Part shown: piece by piece, positions 1 to 8,383 of the stretch
Position numbering within the stretch: position 1 is the first letter of the stretch
How the letters are laid out: the number at the start of each line of letters is the position of its first letter
NCBI GenBank assembly: GCA_946221025.1
Contig: CAMIMS010000003.1
Location: 1 to 64,000, forward strand
DNA length: 64,000 nucleotides
Direction: 5' to 3'
Origin: an uncultured Pseudoclavibacter sp.
GTDB lineage: Bacteria > Actinomycetota > Actinomycetes > Actinomycetales > Microbacteriaceae
Program-made: the position numbers and the translations under genes
The notes under the pieces: generated by a model
The model's database searches: none
Seen by the model: only the letters and a program-made list of their open reading frames with translations
Told to the model about the DNA's origin: nothing

Positions 1-470
1 GCCAGCTGCAAAACTTCGCGCCCAGCACCGCCTCATTCACGATCGAACCGAACGGGTGGAGCATCGTCGGAGCAAACACCAACGCCTACACGACCGCATC
101 CACCGTCACCAAACCCGCAACGATCAACGGCGTTCCCGTCACAGTCACCTTCAGCCCAGAGTCCTACACCTGGGACTGGGGCGACGGAACCGTCACAACC
201 ACGACCGACGCCGGCGCGAGCTGGCAACAACTCGGCGCACCCGACTGGGCCCAAACCGCCACCAGCCACCGCTACACCCAACGCGGCGACTACACGATCA
301 CCCTCACCGTCAACTACACCGCCACCGTCACCGCCAACGGCCGAAACATCCCCGTCGACGGCACCGTCACCGGCCCCGGAACACACGCGACAATCAAAAT
401 CGTCGAATCCAAACGCGCCCTCATCCACGACGAATGCATCACCCAACCCGACCGGGAAGGCTGCCCCTAA
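1..470 (+). CDS. PKD-domain protein, 3' end only
   Basis: The reading frame is open from the window edge (third base) to a TAA at 468-470, so the 5' end is missing. About 155 residues are visible. They include WDWGDG and HRYTQRGDYTITLTV, which are the hallmark turns of a PKD (polycystic kidney disease) beta-sandwich domain, typical of surface or secreted proteins. No membrane anchor or sortase motif follows; the tail is short, polar and has two Cys. Codon choice is unusual for this genome: Gln is CAA six times against one CAG, and Lys is always AAA. The domain call is firm; the role is unknown because the N-terminal part lies outside. Confidence 0.75.
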   Translation, partial: QLQNFAPSTASFTIEPNGWSIVGANTNAYTTASTVTKPATINGVPVTVTFSPESYTWDWGDGTVTTTTDAGASWQQLGAPDWAQTATSHRYTQRGDYTITLTVNYTATVTANGRNIPVDGTVTGPGTHATIKIVESKRALIHDECITQPDREGCP

Positions 471-510
471 CTACCTGACGTCAACACACTGAACGGGCAC
501 ACGCGGAGCA

Positions 511-1365
511 CTACGCGCTCGACGCGTCGAGGAGCGCGTCCTCTTCCTCCGCATCAGTGGGCTTCCGGCGCTTCTTGCGGCGCTCAGCGCGCTGCTTCGC
601 CGCTTTCACGCGGGGATCGTCCGGATTCCGCAGCCGATACTCATTCCGAACCGCCAGACCTAAGGCCACGACGGCGATCACCGCGAACACGATCCACTGC
701 AGCGCATACGAAAGGTGATTGCCCTCGTTGAACACCGGCCGACCCACGAGTTCACCCGTCTCAGCCGGTGGTGACTCGAACGCGAGCAGGCCATACGCGC
801 CAACGAACGTGCGATCGGCACCGTACTTGTCAGCAAATGTCGGCAGGTGGATCGTCGCGATTTGCCCCGGCGGTGCTGACCGCCCGGGAATGGACCGCTC
901 GCCGGCCTTCAATCGAGCCACGACCGTGACGTGACCGGACGGCGGAGCAGGAACCGCATCCGGATAGTCCTGCTCAGAACCGGTCGGAATCCATCCCCGG
1001 TTCACGATGAACACGCGACCATCATCGAGCTGGAAGGGCGTCAGAATTTCGAACCCGGGATACCCGTTACGTGGCCGGGCCCGCGCGAGCAATTGCCCAT
1101 CCGCAAGGTACTGACCGTGCAGCTCGACCGGACGCCACTCATCCGCCTGTGTATACGCGTCCAGCGACCCGAGCACCTCATCGACCGCCACCGGCTCGGC
1201 ATCAAAGTTCGCCGCAACGCGTTCATTCGCGGAAGCTTTCTCTTCCCGACGGTCGAACTGCCAGTTGCTGAGAAACCCGCAGGCAATCGCGAATATCACG
1301 ACAAAGACGAGGTAGCCAAACCATCGCCAGGAAAGCGCGAACGACCAGCGCGACGATTCGCTCAC
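511..1365 (-). CDS. SURF1 family cytochrome oxidase assembly protein
   Basis: A 284-residue membrane protein of the SURF1/Shy1 family, which helps assemble heme a into cytochrome aa3 oxidase. It has an N-terminal transmembrane helix (about residues 14-33, GYLVFVVIFAIACGFLSNWQ), the family signature WQFDRREEK, an extracytoplasmic domain with FIVNRGWIP, and a second helix near residue 225 (LQWIVFAVIAVVALGLAV). I chose the GTG at 1365 because it overlaps the stop of the upstream gene as GTGA, which implies translational coupling. The aa3 oxidase genes it would serve lie about 54 kb away in this window. The C-terminal tail is Lys/Arg-rich. Confidence 0.88.
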   Translation of the reverse strand: MSESSRWSFALSWRWFGYLVFVVIFAIACGFLSNWQFDRREEKASANERVAANFDAEPVAVDEVLGSLDAYTQADEWRPVELHGQYLADGQLLARARPRNGYPGFEILTPFQLDDGRVFIVNRGWIPTGSEQDYPDAVPAPPSGHVTVVARLKAGERSIPGRSAPPGQIATIHLPTFADKYGADRTFVGAYGLLAFESPPAETGELVGRPVFNEGNHLSYALQWIVFAVIAVVALGLAVRNEYRLRNPDDPRVKAAKQRAERRKKRRKPTDAEEEDALLDASSA

Positions 1366-1622
1366 GACAGCGGCTCCGTACTCACGGCCGCATTCACGGG
1401 CACAACGCGCACCGGAAATGAGCGTGATTGAAGAAACTCGCGAAGAAACTCCACGTGGGCGGCACAGGCAAGCCACGTCTTCACGCGGTCGAGCCCGTGA
1501 ATCTTCGGGTTCCGCCACTCAATGCGCGCTGTCGCTGCATCCATGCATCCAGCCCGCGAGCACGTCACCTCGCCCGCGGGATCATTCCCGAACAGCGCCG
1601 CCAAACCTTCGGATGCACTCAT
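1362..1622 (-). CDS. Small conserved Cys-containing protein between DUF3099 and SURF1 genes
   Basis: An 86-residue soluble protein with four-base overlaps at both ends: ATGA with the DUF3099 gene upstream and GTGA with SURF1 downstream. It is therefore the middle gene of a tightly coupled three-gene operon. Three Cys are visible (CSRAGC and LACAAHVEFL), a spacing that could bind a metal. The segment around IEWRNPKIHG followed by CAAHVEFLREFL looks like a conserved actinobacterial family often found beside SURF1. I do not know its function; a link to oxidase assembly is inferred only from operon position. Confidence 0.75.
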   Translation of the reverse strand: MSASEGLAALFGNDPAGEVTCSRAGCMDAATARIEWRNPKIHGLDRVKTWLACAAHVEFLREFLQSRSFPVRVVPVNAAVSTEPLS

Positions 1623-1906
1623 TGAGCATCACGTTCCACCCGAACGATCGCCGAGGGCGCTTGCACCGCAACGCGCTTTCGCCCGCGCGACGCATTCGCA
1701 AGCACCACAGCGAAATAGGGGAGGAAGATCGCACCGGCAGCGAACACCAGCATCCACGGACCACGCACCCAGATCAGGGCGGCGAAACAGACCGTGCGAA
1801 TGACCATCATGATCACGTAGTTCCGCACCCGAGCGGCGCGCTCTTCTTCAGCGGTCTCAGGCATCGACGTGATGTTCGCCGGCTCATCGCCGCGTCGAAA
1901 TTTCAC
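1619..1906 (-). CDS. DUF3099 family membrane protein
   Basis: A 95-residue protein with two adjacent hydrophobic helices (about residues 29-46 and 49-70) after a charged, cytoplasmic N-terminus, matching the actinobacterial DUF3099 architecture. The start is a GTG at 1906 preceded by GGGAGG. A TACGCT -10 box at 1932-1937 lies just upstream. It is the first gene of the coupled operon leading to SURF1. The family has no assigned function; context hints at respiration or membrane homeostasis. Confidence 0.8.
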   Translation of the reverse strand: MKFRRGDEPANITSMPETAEEERAARVRNYVIMMVIRTVCFAALIWVRGPWMLVFAAGAIFLPYFAVVLANASRGRKRVAVQAPSAIVRVERDAQ

Positions 1907-1931
1907 CCGTTACCTCCCAGACCCACCCGCA

Positions 1932-1937
1932 AGCGTA
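1932..1937 (-). promoter_or_regulatory. Putative -10 box for the DUF3099-SURF1 operon
   Basis: TACGCT read on the minus strand, 25 nt before the GTG at 1906, leaves room for a short leader with the GGGAGG ribosome site. This is a motif match only. The rest of 1907-2052 (146 bp) shows no gene or strong hairpin. Confidence 0.4.
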
Positions 1938-2052
1938 CGCCGGACGAAGCGAGACATAAACCGCCGTTCGCTGCCGGCGACAGCATGAGGAGATCGTCGG
2001 CAAGGCGTCATCGACGAAATGCGCGCCACCGCGCAAGACGACGACTGACGGC

Positions 2053-2718
2053 TCAGCCCCGAAGACCCAGCACCGAGAGCACCTGCGAAAGGTCTCGTTC
2101 GCCGGCAACGATGGATGCGTTCTCCTTCACCACCGGCTTCGCGTTGAAGGCGATCGAGCATCCGGCACCCGCCATCATTTCCAGATCGTTCGCGCCATCA
2201 CCGATCGCGACGGTGCGGTTCAACGGGACACCGAATTCATCCGCCCACGACTCGAGCATTCGGCGCTTCGTGTCTTTGTCGACGATCTCACCATCGACGT
2301 CACCCGAGAGCTTCCCGTCGGGGGTGACCCCGAGACGGTTCGCACGCCACCGATCAAGACCGAGCCCTTCAGCGATGCCGTCAAGCACCTCGTGAGAACC
2401 GCCTGACACCACGGCCACTCGACCGCCAGCCGCGTGCACACCGTCCACCAACTCCTGCGCGCCGATGCTCAAGCGAACCGCGTCGCGCACCGCCTCGAGC
2501 TCATCCACAGGCACGCCTGCAAGAAGCTTCACGCGCTCCCGAAGCGATCCTGAGAAATCGAGCTCACCGCGCATCGCGCGTTCGGTGATATCGGCGACTT
2601 CATCACGAACACCGATCCGGTCGGCGATGAGCTCAATCACCTCATCCTGGATGAGCGTCGAGTCAACATCGAGCACAACGAGGAACCGGGCGTGCCCGGC
2701 CGGCGTGGCGTCGGTCAC
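2053..2718 (-). CDS. serB: Phosphoserine phosphatase
   Basis: A 221-residue HAD-superfamily enzyme that hydrolyses O-phosphoserine to serine, the last step of serine synthesis. Motif I is DVDSTL (D17 nucleophile, D19), motif II is the Ser in VVSGGSHEV, and motif III/IV is [10 protein letters not shown], all in SerB order. It is the short single-domain form without the ACT domains found in mycobacterial SerB2. Its start overlaps the glgC stop as ATGA, so it is translated from the glgC mRNA. The pairing with glgC is positional and I see no metabolic link. Confidence 0.92.
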   Translation of the reverse strand: MTDATPAGHARFLVVLDVDSTLIQDEVIELIADRIGVRDEVADITERAMRGELDFSGSLRERVKLLAGVPVDELEAVRDAVRLSIGAQELVDGVHAAGGRVAVVSGGSHEVLDGIAEGLGLDRWRANRLGVTPDGKLSGDVDGEIVDKDTKRRMLESWADEFGVPLNRTVAIGDGANDLEMMAGAGCSIAFNAKPVVKENASIVAGERDLSQVLSVLGLRG

Positions 2719-3956
2719 GGAAGAACGACGCCGTTCTTTTCGACCACGGTGATGCCCGAATCGGTCACGGTGAATCCGCGTGCGCGATCGTGGTTGTGGT
2801 CAATGCCCACCTGCGCGTTCTCGTGAACGACGACGTTCTTATCGAGAATTGCTCGACGAATGACCGCGCCGGGGCGCACCTGCACGCGATCGAAGAGGAT
2901 GGAGTCGGTGATCGACGACCCCGACTCGACCTTCGCCCAGGGTCCGAGCACCGAACGCTCAATGTGAGCGCCAGAAATCACCGAACCGAGCGAGATGATC
3001 GAATCAATCATCGTGCCGGTGACGCCTCGGCCATCGCGCGTGAACTTCGCCGGCGGCGAGTTGAGCTGCTGCGAGAAGATCGGCCACTGCTCGTTGTAGA
3101 GGTTGAAGATCGGCAGCGTCGAAATGAGGTCCATGTGCGCGTCGTAGAACGAGTCGATCGTTCCCACATCGCGCCAGTAGTAGCGGTCACGCGGCGTTGA
3201 ACCGGGAACGTCGTTGTCGTTCAGGTCGTAGACACCGCAGTCACCGGCATCCACGAACGCCGGGATGATGTCGCCACCCATATCGTGCTTCGAGTCATCG
3301 ATATCGGAGTCGCGCTTGACCGCTTCAACGAGCTTGTTCGCATCGAACACGTAGTTGCCCATTGACGCGAGAATCTCGTGCGGCGAATCGGGCAGACCCT
3401 GCGCATCCTCGGGCTTCTCGCGGAAGTTCGCGATCTTGTTCGGGTTCTCCGGGTCAACCTCGATGACGCCGAACGAGCGGGACATTTCAATCGGCTGGCG
3501 AATCGCCGCGACCGTTGCGCCAAGCCCGGAGTCGATGTGGGCCTGCACCATCTGCGAAAAGTCCATGCGGTACACGTGATCGGCGCCCACCACGACAACG
3601 ATGTCGGGGCGCTCATCGAAGATGAGGTTCAGGCTCTGGTGAATCGCATCCGCCGAACCCGAGAACCATTGCTTACCGAGGCGTTGCTGAGCCGGAACCG
3701 ATGCCACGTATGAGTTCAGCATCGCCGGCAACCGCCACGTGTGCGAGATGTGACGATCGAGCGAGTGCGACTTGTACTGCGTCAGCACGACGATCTTCTG
3801 GATACCGGAATTGAACAAGTTCGACAGTGCGAAGTCGATGAGCCGGTATTGACCTGCGAACGGCACCGCCGGCTTCGCTCGATCCGACGTGAGCGGCATG
3901 AGCCGCTTGCCCTCTCCACCGGCAAGAACGATGCCGAACACCTTTTTCTGCGCCAT
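2715..3956 (-). CDS. glgC: Glucose-1-phosphate adenylyltransferase (ADP-glucose pyrophosphorylase)
   Basis: A 413-residue enzyme making ADP-glucose from ATP and glucose-1-phosphate for glycogen. The N-terminal nucleotidyltransferase motif is [20 protein letters not shown] (residues 11-30), followed by the substrate-binding FREKP. A C-terminal left-handed beta-helix region carries hexapeptide-type repeats ([20 protein letters not shown]). Length and start fit actinobacterial GlgC. A TAGGCT -10 box lies 6 nt before the ATG, so the transcript is probably leaderless. It diverges from glgA across 80 bp, which places both glycogen genes under one intergenic control region. Confidence 0.96.
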   Translation of the reverse strand: MAQKKVFGIVLAGGEGKRLMPLTSDRAKPAVPFAGQYRLIDFALSNLFNSGIQKIVVLTQYKSHSLDRHISHTWRLPAMLNSYVASVPAQQRLGKQWFSGSADAIHQSLNLIFDERPDIVVVVGADHVYRMDFSQMVQAHIDSGLGATVAAIRQPIEMSRSFGVIEVDPENPNKIANFREKPEDAQGLPDSPHEILASMGNYVFDANKLVEAVKRDSDIDDSKHDMGGDIIPAFVDAGDCGVYDLNDNDVPGSTPRDRYYWRDVGTIDSFYDAHMDLISTLPIFNLYNEQWPIFSQQLNSPPAKFTRDGRGVTGTMIDSIISLGSVISGAHIERSVLGPWAKVESGSSITDSILFDRVQVRPGAVIRRAILDKNVVVHENAQVGIDHNHDRARGFTVTDSGITVVEKNGVVLP

Positions 3957-3962
3957 GCCGTG

Positions 3963-3968
3963 AGCCTA
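3963..3968 (-). promoter_or_regulatory. Leaderless -10 box of glgC
   Basis: TAGGCT on the minus strand followed by 6 nt and then the ATG of glgC. In actinobacteria this spacing places the transcription start on or next to the start codon. No Shine-Dalgarno sequence fits in between. Confidence 0.55.
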
Positions 3969-4023
3969 CGCATCCCCGGTGAACGCTCGCCGAACCCGCC
4001 ATGCTTCGGTCGCGCAGATGGGT

Positions 4024-4029
4024 TAGCGT
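4024..4029 (+). promoter_or_regulatory. Leaderless -10 box of glgA
   Basis: TAGCGT followed by 7 nt and the GTG start of glgA. Together with the opposing glgC box it forms a compact divergent promoter pair in 80 bp. Confidence 0.5.
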
Positions 4030-4036
4030 GAGTGGC

Positions 4037-5227
4037 GTGCGCATCGATGTGATTTCTCGCGAGTACCCGCCGGCCGTCTACGGGGGAGCGGGGGTGCACG
4101 TCACCGAGCTCGTTCGCGCAATGCGCCGACAGATCGACGTGAAGGTTCGCGCCTTCGGCGACGAGCGTGACGAGGCCGACACGTTCTCGTACCAGGTTCC
4201 GGATGCGCTCAAGGATTCGAACGCAGCGCTCGGCTTCCTCGGCACCGACCTTGAGATCGCTCGCGACGTTGAGGGCGCCGACCTCGTGCACTCGCACACC
4301 TGGTACGCCAACGCCGCCGGCAACATCGCCGGGATGCTCCACGGCATCCCGCACCTGATCACCGCCCACAGCCTGGAGCCCCTTCGTCCGTGGAAGGCCG
4401 AGCAGCTCGGCGGCGGCTACCGACTCTCGAGCTGGATGGAGCGAACCAGCTACGAGCAGGCCAGCCGCATCATCGCGGTGAGCGAGGGGATGCGTCGCGA
4501 CATTCTTCGCGCCTACCCGCAGCTCGACCCTGACAAGGTGACCGTCGTCTACAACGGCATCGATCTCGACGATTGGAAACCGCGCAACAACCCCGACCGG
4601 GCGCGAGAGCTCGGGATGGACCCCGATAAGCGTTCGGTCATCTTCGTTGGCCGCATCACTCGGCAGAAGGGCCTGCCGTACCTGCTTCGCGCGGTGCGCG
4701 AGATTCCAGAGGATGTGCAGATCGTTCTGTGCGCCGGCGCGCCCGACACTCCGGAAATTGAGCGCGAGGTCACCGGCCTCGTCGACAAGCTCCGCGAAGA
4801 GCGCGAGGGCGTGGTGTGGATCACCGAGCATCTTCCGAAGGAAGACCTCTCGGTGCTGCTGACGGCTGCGACGACCTTCGTGTGCCCCTCCATCTACGAA
4901 CCGCTCGGCATCGTGAACCTCGAAGCGATGGCCTGCGGCACGGCCGTGGTCGGAACCGCCACCGGTGGCATTCCGGAGGTCGTCGCCGACGGTGAGACCG
5001 GTCGCCTCGTGGAGATCGAGCAGCTCGATGACGGCACCGGCACCCCGGTCGACGAGGACGCCTACGTGGCTGACCTCGCGCGCCTGCTCACCGAAGTGCT
5101 GGACGATCCGCAGAAGGCTGAGGAGTACGGCCGCGCTGGCCGCGAGCGAGTCGAGCGGGAGTTCACCTGGTCGAAGATCGCCGACGAAACGATCGCGCTT
5201 TACCGCGAAGTCCTCGGCGAGCGCTAA
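4037..5227 (+). CDS. glgA: Glycogen synthase, actinobacterial GT4 type
   Basis: A 396-residue glycosyltransferase with two Rossmann domains. The N-terminal signature EYPPAVYGGAGVHVTEL and the C-terminal nucleotide-sugar motif around PSIYEPLGIVNLEAMACGTA are those of the actinobacterial GlgA/GlgM group, which uses ADP-glucose for alpha-1,4-glucan or maltose-1-phosphate synthesis. VGRITRQKG marks the second domain. I chose the GTG at 4037 because the protein then begins VRIDVISREYPP, as in relatives, and sits 7 nt after a -10 box; an upstream ATG at 4001 would add an unconserved basic leader. Whether the product is glycogen or maltose-1-phosphate cannot be settled from sequence alone. Confidence 0.92.
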   Translation: MRIDVISREYPPAVYGGAGVHVTELVRAMRRQIDVKVRAFGDERDEADTFSYQVPDALKDSNAALGFLGTDLEIARDVEGADLVHSHTWYANAAGNIAGMLHGIPHLITAHSLEPLRPWKAEQLGGGYRLSSWMERTSYEQASRIIAVSEGMRRDILRAYPQLDPDKVTVVYNGIDLDDWKPRNNPDRARELGMDPDKRSVIFVGRITRQKGLPYLLRAVREIPEDVQIVLCAGAPDTPEIEREVTGLVDKLREEREGVVWITEHLPKEDLSVLLTAATTFVCPSIYEPLGIVNLEAMACGTAVVGTATGGIPEVVADGETGRLVEIEQLDDGTGTPVDEDAYVADLARLLTEVLDDPQKAEEYGRAGRERVEREFTWSKIADETIALYREVLGER

Positions 5228-5238
5228 CCCTCGACAAG

Positions 5239-5244
5239 TACCCT
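5239..5244 (+). promoter_or_regulatory. Leaderless -10 box of the lone ABC ATPase gene
   Basis: TACCCT followed by 7 nt and the ATG at 5252, inside the 24-bp gap after glgA. It suggests the ATPase has its own leaderless promoter and is not only read through from glgA. Confidence 0.5.
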
Positions 5245-5251
5245 TACCGGC

Positions 5252-6034
5252 ATGGTTGCCGTGCTGGATTTTCAGTCCGTGAGCGTCGTTCGATCCGGAC
5301 AGCCCATCCTCAACAGAATTGACTGGCACGTCGAAGACGACGAGCGCTGGGTGATCCTCGGGCCGAACGGTGCGGGCAAGTCGACGCTGCTCGCGCTTGC
5401 CGCGGCACAGATGCACCCGTCTTCGGGAAATGTCCAGATCCTCGAGGAAACGCTCGGGCGAACGGATGTGTTCGATCTGCGCCCGCGCATCGGACTCGCA
5501 TCCTCCGCCGTCGCTCGACGCATTCCCGCAGGTGAGACGGTCAAGAACGTCGTGCTCACCGCGGCCTACGGGGTTACCGGGCGCTGGCGCGAACAGTATG
5601 ACGACCTCGATGAGGATCAGGCCGACTACGTGCTGCACCTTTGGCAGCTGACAGATCTCGCCGACCGCCGGTTCGGCACGCTCTCTGACGGTGAGCAAAA
5701 GCGCGTGCAGATCGCACGGGCGGTAATGACCGACCCCGAGATCCTCCTCATGGATGAACCGAGCGCATCCCTCGACCTCGGTGCCCGCGAGCGGCTGCTC
5801 GCATCGCTCACCAACTACCTGGCCTCCGAGGGGTCGCCGGCGATCATCATGGTCACCCACCACGTCGAAGAGATCCCGGTCGGCATCACGCACGCGCTTC
5901 TGCTTCGCGATGGTGAGATCGTCGGCGCGGGCGCGATCGACGAGGTGGTCACGGGAGAGAAGCTCAGCGACACATTCGGGTTGCCGCTTCAGGTGACCCG
6001 CGAAGACGGGCGCTTCACGGCTCGCGCGAAATAG
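5252..6034 (+). CDS. ABC transporter ATP-binding protein
   Basis: A 260-residue stand-alone ATPase. All motors are present: Walker A GPNGAGKST (about 37-45), signature LSDGEQKRVQIARA, Walker B ILLMDEPSASLD and the switch His in MVTHHVEEIP. The overall pattern resembles the YlmA/ModF-like single-domain group. No permease or binding protein gene lies nearby, so its partner, if any, is elsewhere. It follows glgA on the same strand with 24 bp between and ends at a strong terminator. The substrate is unknown; an ATPase domain is certain. Confidence 0.9.
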   Translation: MVAVLDFQSVSVVRSGQPILNRIDWHVEDDERWVILGPNGAGKSTLLALAAAQMHPSSGNVQILEETLGRTDVFDLRPRIGLASSAVARRIPAGETVKNVVLTAAYGVTGRWREQYDDLDEDQADYVLHLWQLTDLADRRFGTLSDGEQKRVQIARAVMTDPEILLMDEPSASLDLGARERLLASLTNYLASEGSPAIIMVTHHVEEIPVGITHALLLRDGEIVGAGAIDEVVTGEKLSDTFGLPLQVTREDGRFTARAK

Positions 6035-6071
6035 CCGCACCACGACAACGCACGTCGCACGGCGAGAACAA

Positions 6072-6110
6072 CGAAGCGGGCGGAGGCACTGAGTGCTTCC
6101 GCCCGCTTCG
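6072..6110. terminator. Bidirectional intrinsic terminator
   Basis: An 18-bp stem (6072-6089 with 6093-6110, one G-U pair) and a TGA loop lies between the convergent ABC ATPase gene and the gene at 6125-7156. The stem is very GC-rich and could stop transcription from either side. Confidence 0.8.
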
Positions 6111-6124
6111 TCGTCTGGCGCTCG

Positions 6125-7156
6125 TTATCGGTTCAGACCATCGAGGCGGTCGCGCACATTCGTCTCGAGCAACTCGTGCATGAGCGTTTCGAGCTTCTCG
6201 TGCACCCGCTTCATCGCGAGGTTGCTGCGCACCGCCTCCTGGTAGGCCTGTGTCTGGTCGACGGCAGAGAGGTCGGCCGGGTCTTCACCCGCGTGACGGG
6301 AGTTCCATTCGCGCAGCAGGCGAACCGCGGTGCCCGCAGCCCACTGATCGAACGTGGCTTCGCGAAGGTTCGTTTTCGCGGTGCGGATGAGCTCATCCCG
6401 AGCCTGCTGAGAGGCCTGCGCATCCGAACCGAACAGTCGCTCCTGCGCGTCTTGGCCGAGCTTCTCGATCGCGCCGGTCACGGCGGTATTCACGTCGTCA
6501 GCGACGCGATCCCATCCCCAGGCGCCCGGCATCATTGCGAAGGATGCGGGAAGGCGAACCGGCGCACGCAGCGCTTCGGCCACGCTCTTGACCGCGGGGA
6601 GCGACGACTCGCTGCCCTGGTCTGCAGCGGTCTGCGCCGGCTCACCCGCCGTTGCCGTGGTGTCGGGCGAGGCTTCCCCGCGTGCGATGGCCAGCTGCGC
6701 CTTCCACCATTCGGGGATGCGGTCCTCATCGCGCGGGTGCAGCTCAAGTTCGCGCGCCCACATCTCGGGCGTGGGGATCTGCCCGGCCTCGGGGTCTGTC
6801 GGGGGCTGGAGGGGCGCATCCGGGTGCATGCCGAACCAGACCTGGTCGTTCCAGATGACGTGCAGCTGCATCTCGCCCTCGCGAGAGAGCGTCATTTCAA
6901 GGGCCGTGAACCAGCCACCCTTCGGGTCGCTCACCGCCTCCCGGTAGTCGTTCATAGCCGCCTGCAGCTCGGGGCTCACCTGACCGAGCATGGTTTGGCC
7001 ATCCGCGGTGACGAGGGTCAACTCCTGGAACTGCGCATTCACAACGCGCGACCAGATGACCCGGGAGCGCGTCCATTCAATGTTGGTTGGCATCAGTGCC
7101 CACCAGCTCTCGATCATGTTGTTCGAGGCTTCGGACATCCGCTGAAGATTGGGCAT
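6125..7156 (-). CDS. Hypothetical protein, possibly with a DUF600/YezG-like N-terminal domain
   Basis: A 343-residue soluble protein. The start is ATG 7156, preceded by AAGGAG at good spacing. Residues about 1-160 alternate beta-strand and amphipathic segments with many Trp ([45 protein letters not shown]). This layout loosely resembles the DUF600/YezG-like fold used by some immunity proteins of polymorphic toxins. A Pro/Ala/Thr-rich linker (about 163-195) leads to a second, alpha-helical region. No toxin gene is adjacent. The family assignment is tentative; only the existence of the gene is well supported. Confidence 0.7.
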   Translation of the reverse strand: MPNLQRMSEASNNMIESWWALMPTNIEWTRSRVIWSRVVNAQFQELTLVTADGQTMLGQVSPELQAAMNDYREAVSDPKGGWFTALEMTLSREGEMQLHVIWNDQVWFGMHPDAPLQPPTDPEAGQIPTPEMWARELELHPRDEDRIPEWWKAQLAIARGEASPDTTATAGEPAQTAADQGSESSLPAVKSVAEALRAPVRLPASFAMMPGAWGWDRVADDVNTAVTGAIEKLGQDAQERLFGSDAQASQQARDELIRTAKTNLREATFDQWAAGTAVRLLREWNSRHAGEDPADLSAVDQTQAYQEAVRSNLAMKRVHEKLETLMHELLETNVRDRLDGLNR

Positions 7157-7309
7157 GTCGCTCCTTGTTCCGGGGCCGGAAAGAATCGCTCGGCACGATA
7201 ACAGCGCGGATGAACGGCCAGCCGGAAACAAAGGCGAGAAACCGGGATGCGAGCCCGCGCACCCTCTCGCGCCTCGGCGAACGCAGTGGTATTGTTGCCG
7301 TTTGGCTCC

Positions 7310-7323
7310 CGCGCACGTGCGCG
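7310..7323. promoter_or_regulatory. Perfect 14-bp palindrome in the rpmE2 leader
   Basis: CGCGCACGTGCGCG lies 34-47 nt before the L31 start codon. It could be an operator or a short mRNA hairpin. The 7157-7356 interval otherwise holds the divergent promoters of the two flanking genes; a TATTGT at 7290-7295 is a possible -10 box. Confidence 0.4.
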
Positions 7324-7356
7324 ATGACGACATCAGAGTTTGACGCAAGGATTCGC

Positions 7357-7608
7357 ATGAAGAAGGACATTCACCCCGAGTACCGCCTCGTGGTCTTCAA
7401 CGACCTCGCTTCGGGAGAGCGCTTCCTCACCCGTTCGACCGTCGCCACCGAGAAGACCACCGAGTGGGAAGACGGCAACACCTACCCGTCGGTCGACGTC
7501 GAGATCTCCAGCGCCTCGCACCCGTTCTACACGGGCAAGCAGCGCATCCTCGACTCGGCCGGTCGCGTCGAGAAGTTCAAGAACCGCTACGCGAAGTTCG
7601 GCAAGTAG
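7357..7608 (+). CDS. rpmE2: 50S ribosomal protein L31 type B
   Basis: An 83-residue ribosomal protein beginning [10 protein letters not shown] and containing [20 protein letters not shown], the invariant core of L31. It has no cysteine at all, so it is the zinc-free (C-minus, type B) paralogue, which in many bacteria replaces zinc-binding L31 under zinc starvation. No obvious Zur-type AT-rich palindrome is seen upstream. A single-gene unit is expected, since a strong terminator follows within 16 bp. Confidence 0.95.
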   Translation: MKKDIHPEYRLVVFNDLASGERFLTRSTVATEKTTEWEDGNTYPSVDVEISSASHPFYTGKQRILDSAGRVEKFKNRYAKFGK

Positions 7609-7623
7609 TTCGACCCGAAACGA

Positions 7624-7663
7624 CGAGAGGGGCCCGCTGCCATCTGGCAGCGGGCCCCTCTCG
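7624..7663. terminator. Strong bidirectional terminator after rpmE2
   Basis: A perfect 18-bp stem (7624-7641 with 7646-7663) and a 4-nt loop, then TTTC. It lies between convergent rpmE2 and the exonuclease gene and can serve both strands. Confidence 0.88.
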
Positions 7664-7687
7664 TTTCGCCCAGCACTCGTCAGGGGA

Positions 7688-8383
7688 TCAGCGACGACGG
7701 GTCGGCCAGCCGCGCGCCGCGGTGTAGGACGGGTCACGTTCGCGCCGCATGTACGACTCGAAGTCATCGGCCTGCGCATCCGCCCACTGCACTTGCATCC
7801 GGTGAATCTCATCGAGTTCGCGGTCGAGCTCATCCGGGAACTTCACCGCGAGAGCCTGCGCGATGCGACCCGATGCGATCGCATCGTCTGATGCGGCATG
7901 CGCGTCCAGCAGCTCGACGCCGTAGGCGACCGCGGTATCGGTGAGGGTGCGCTTGCCCTTGCGGTAGCGGTCAACGGCGCGGTCAATCACGAGCGGATCG
8001 ATGATTTGCTCGCCCAGCACGGGAATGATCGGCTCGAGCCCGTGGCGGTGGCATTCCGCATCAAGCAGTTCGAGGTCGTATGGCGCGTTGTAGATCACGA
8101 GCGGCACGCGGTTGCGCGCGATCCACTCGATGCCGGCGCGGATCGCGGCCACGACCTGCTCGGCCGGTTCGCCCTCTTCGCGCGCCATTTCGGTGGTGAT
8201 CCCGTGCACGTTCGCGGCCTGTTCGGGAATCTCGACACCGGGGTCGGCAAGCCACTCGGTGCCGCGCATGATGTCGCCGTTCTCATCGAGCATGCCGATG
8301 AAGGCGGTCACGATGCGCGCGTCGGCCGGGTTGATGCCGGTCGTTTCGGTGTCGAAGACGGCGATGCGCTCGTGCCAGCTCAT
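7688..8383 (-). CDS. DEDDh 3'-5' exonuclease (DnaQ-like)
   Basis: A 231-residue exonuclease. The catalytic acidic and His residues appear in order: DTETTG (Exo I), YNAPYDLELLDAE (Exo II), and AHAASDDA (Exo III His/Asp). This is the DnaQ/epsilon fold, acting on 3' ends of DNA or RNA with two divalent metals. No UvrC-like or BRCT domain is attached. Its ATG overlaps the treS stop as ATGA, so it is translationally coupled to trehalose synthase, an odd functional pair. It may be a standalone repair exonuclease or RNase T-like enzyme. Confidence 0.88.
   Translation of the reverse strand: MSWHERIAVFDTETTGINPADARIVTAFIGMLDENGDIMRGTEWLADPGVEIPEQAANVHGITTEMAREEGEPAEQVVAAIRAGIEWIARNRVPLVIYNAPYDLELLDAECHRHGLEPIIPVLGEQIIDPLVIDRAVDRYRKGKRTLTDTAVAYGVELLDAHAASDDAIASGRIAQALAVKFPDELDRELDEIHRMQVQWADAQADDFESYMRRERDPSYTAARGWPTRRR

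Noticed and set aside
3782..6043. A long minus-strand open frame opposite glgA and the ABC ATPase
   Set aside because: Both plus-strand genes have full catalytic motifs; the minus frame has no recognisable domain and overlaps glgC's own start.
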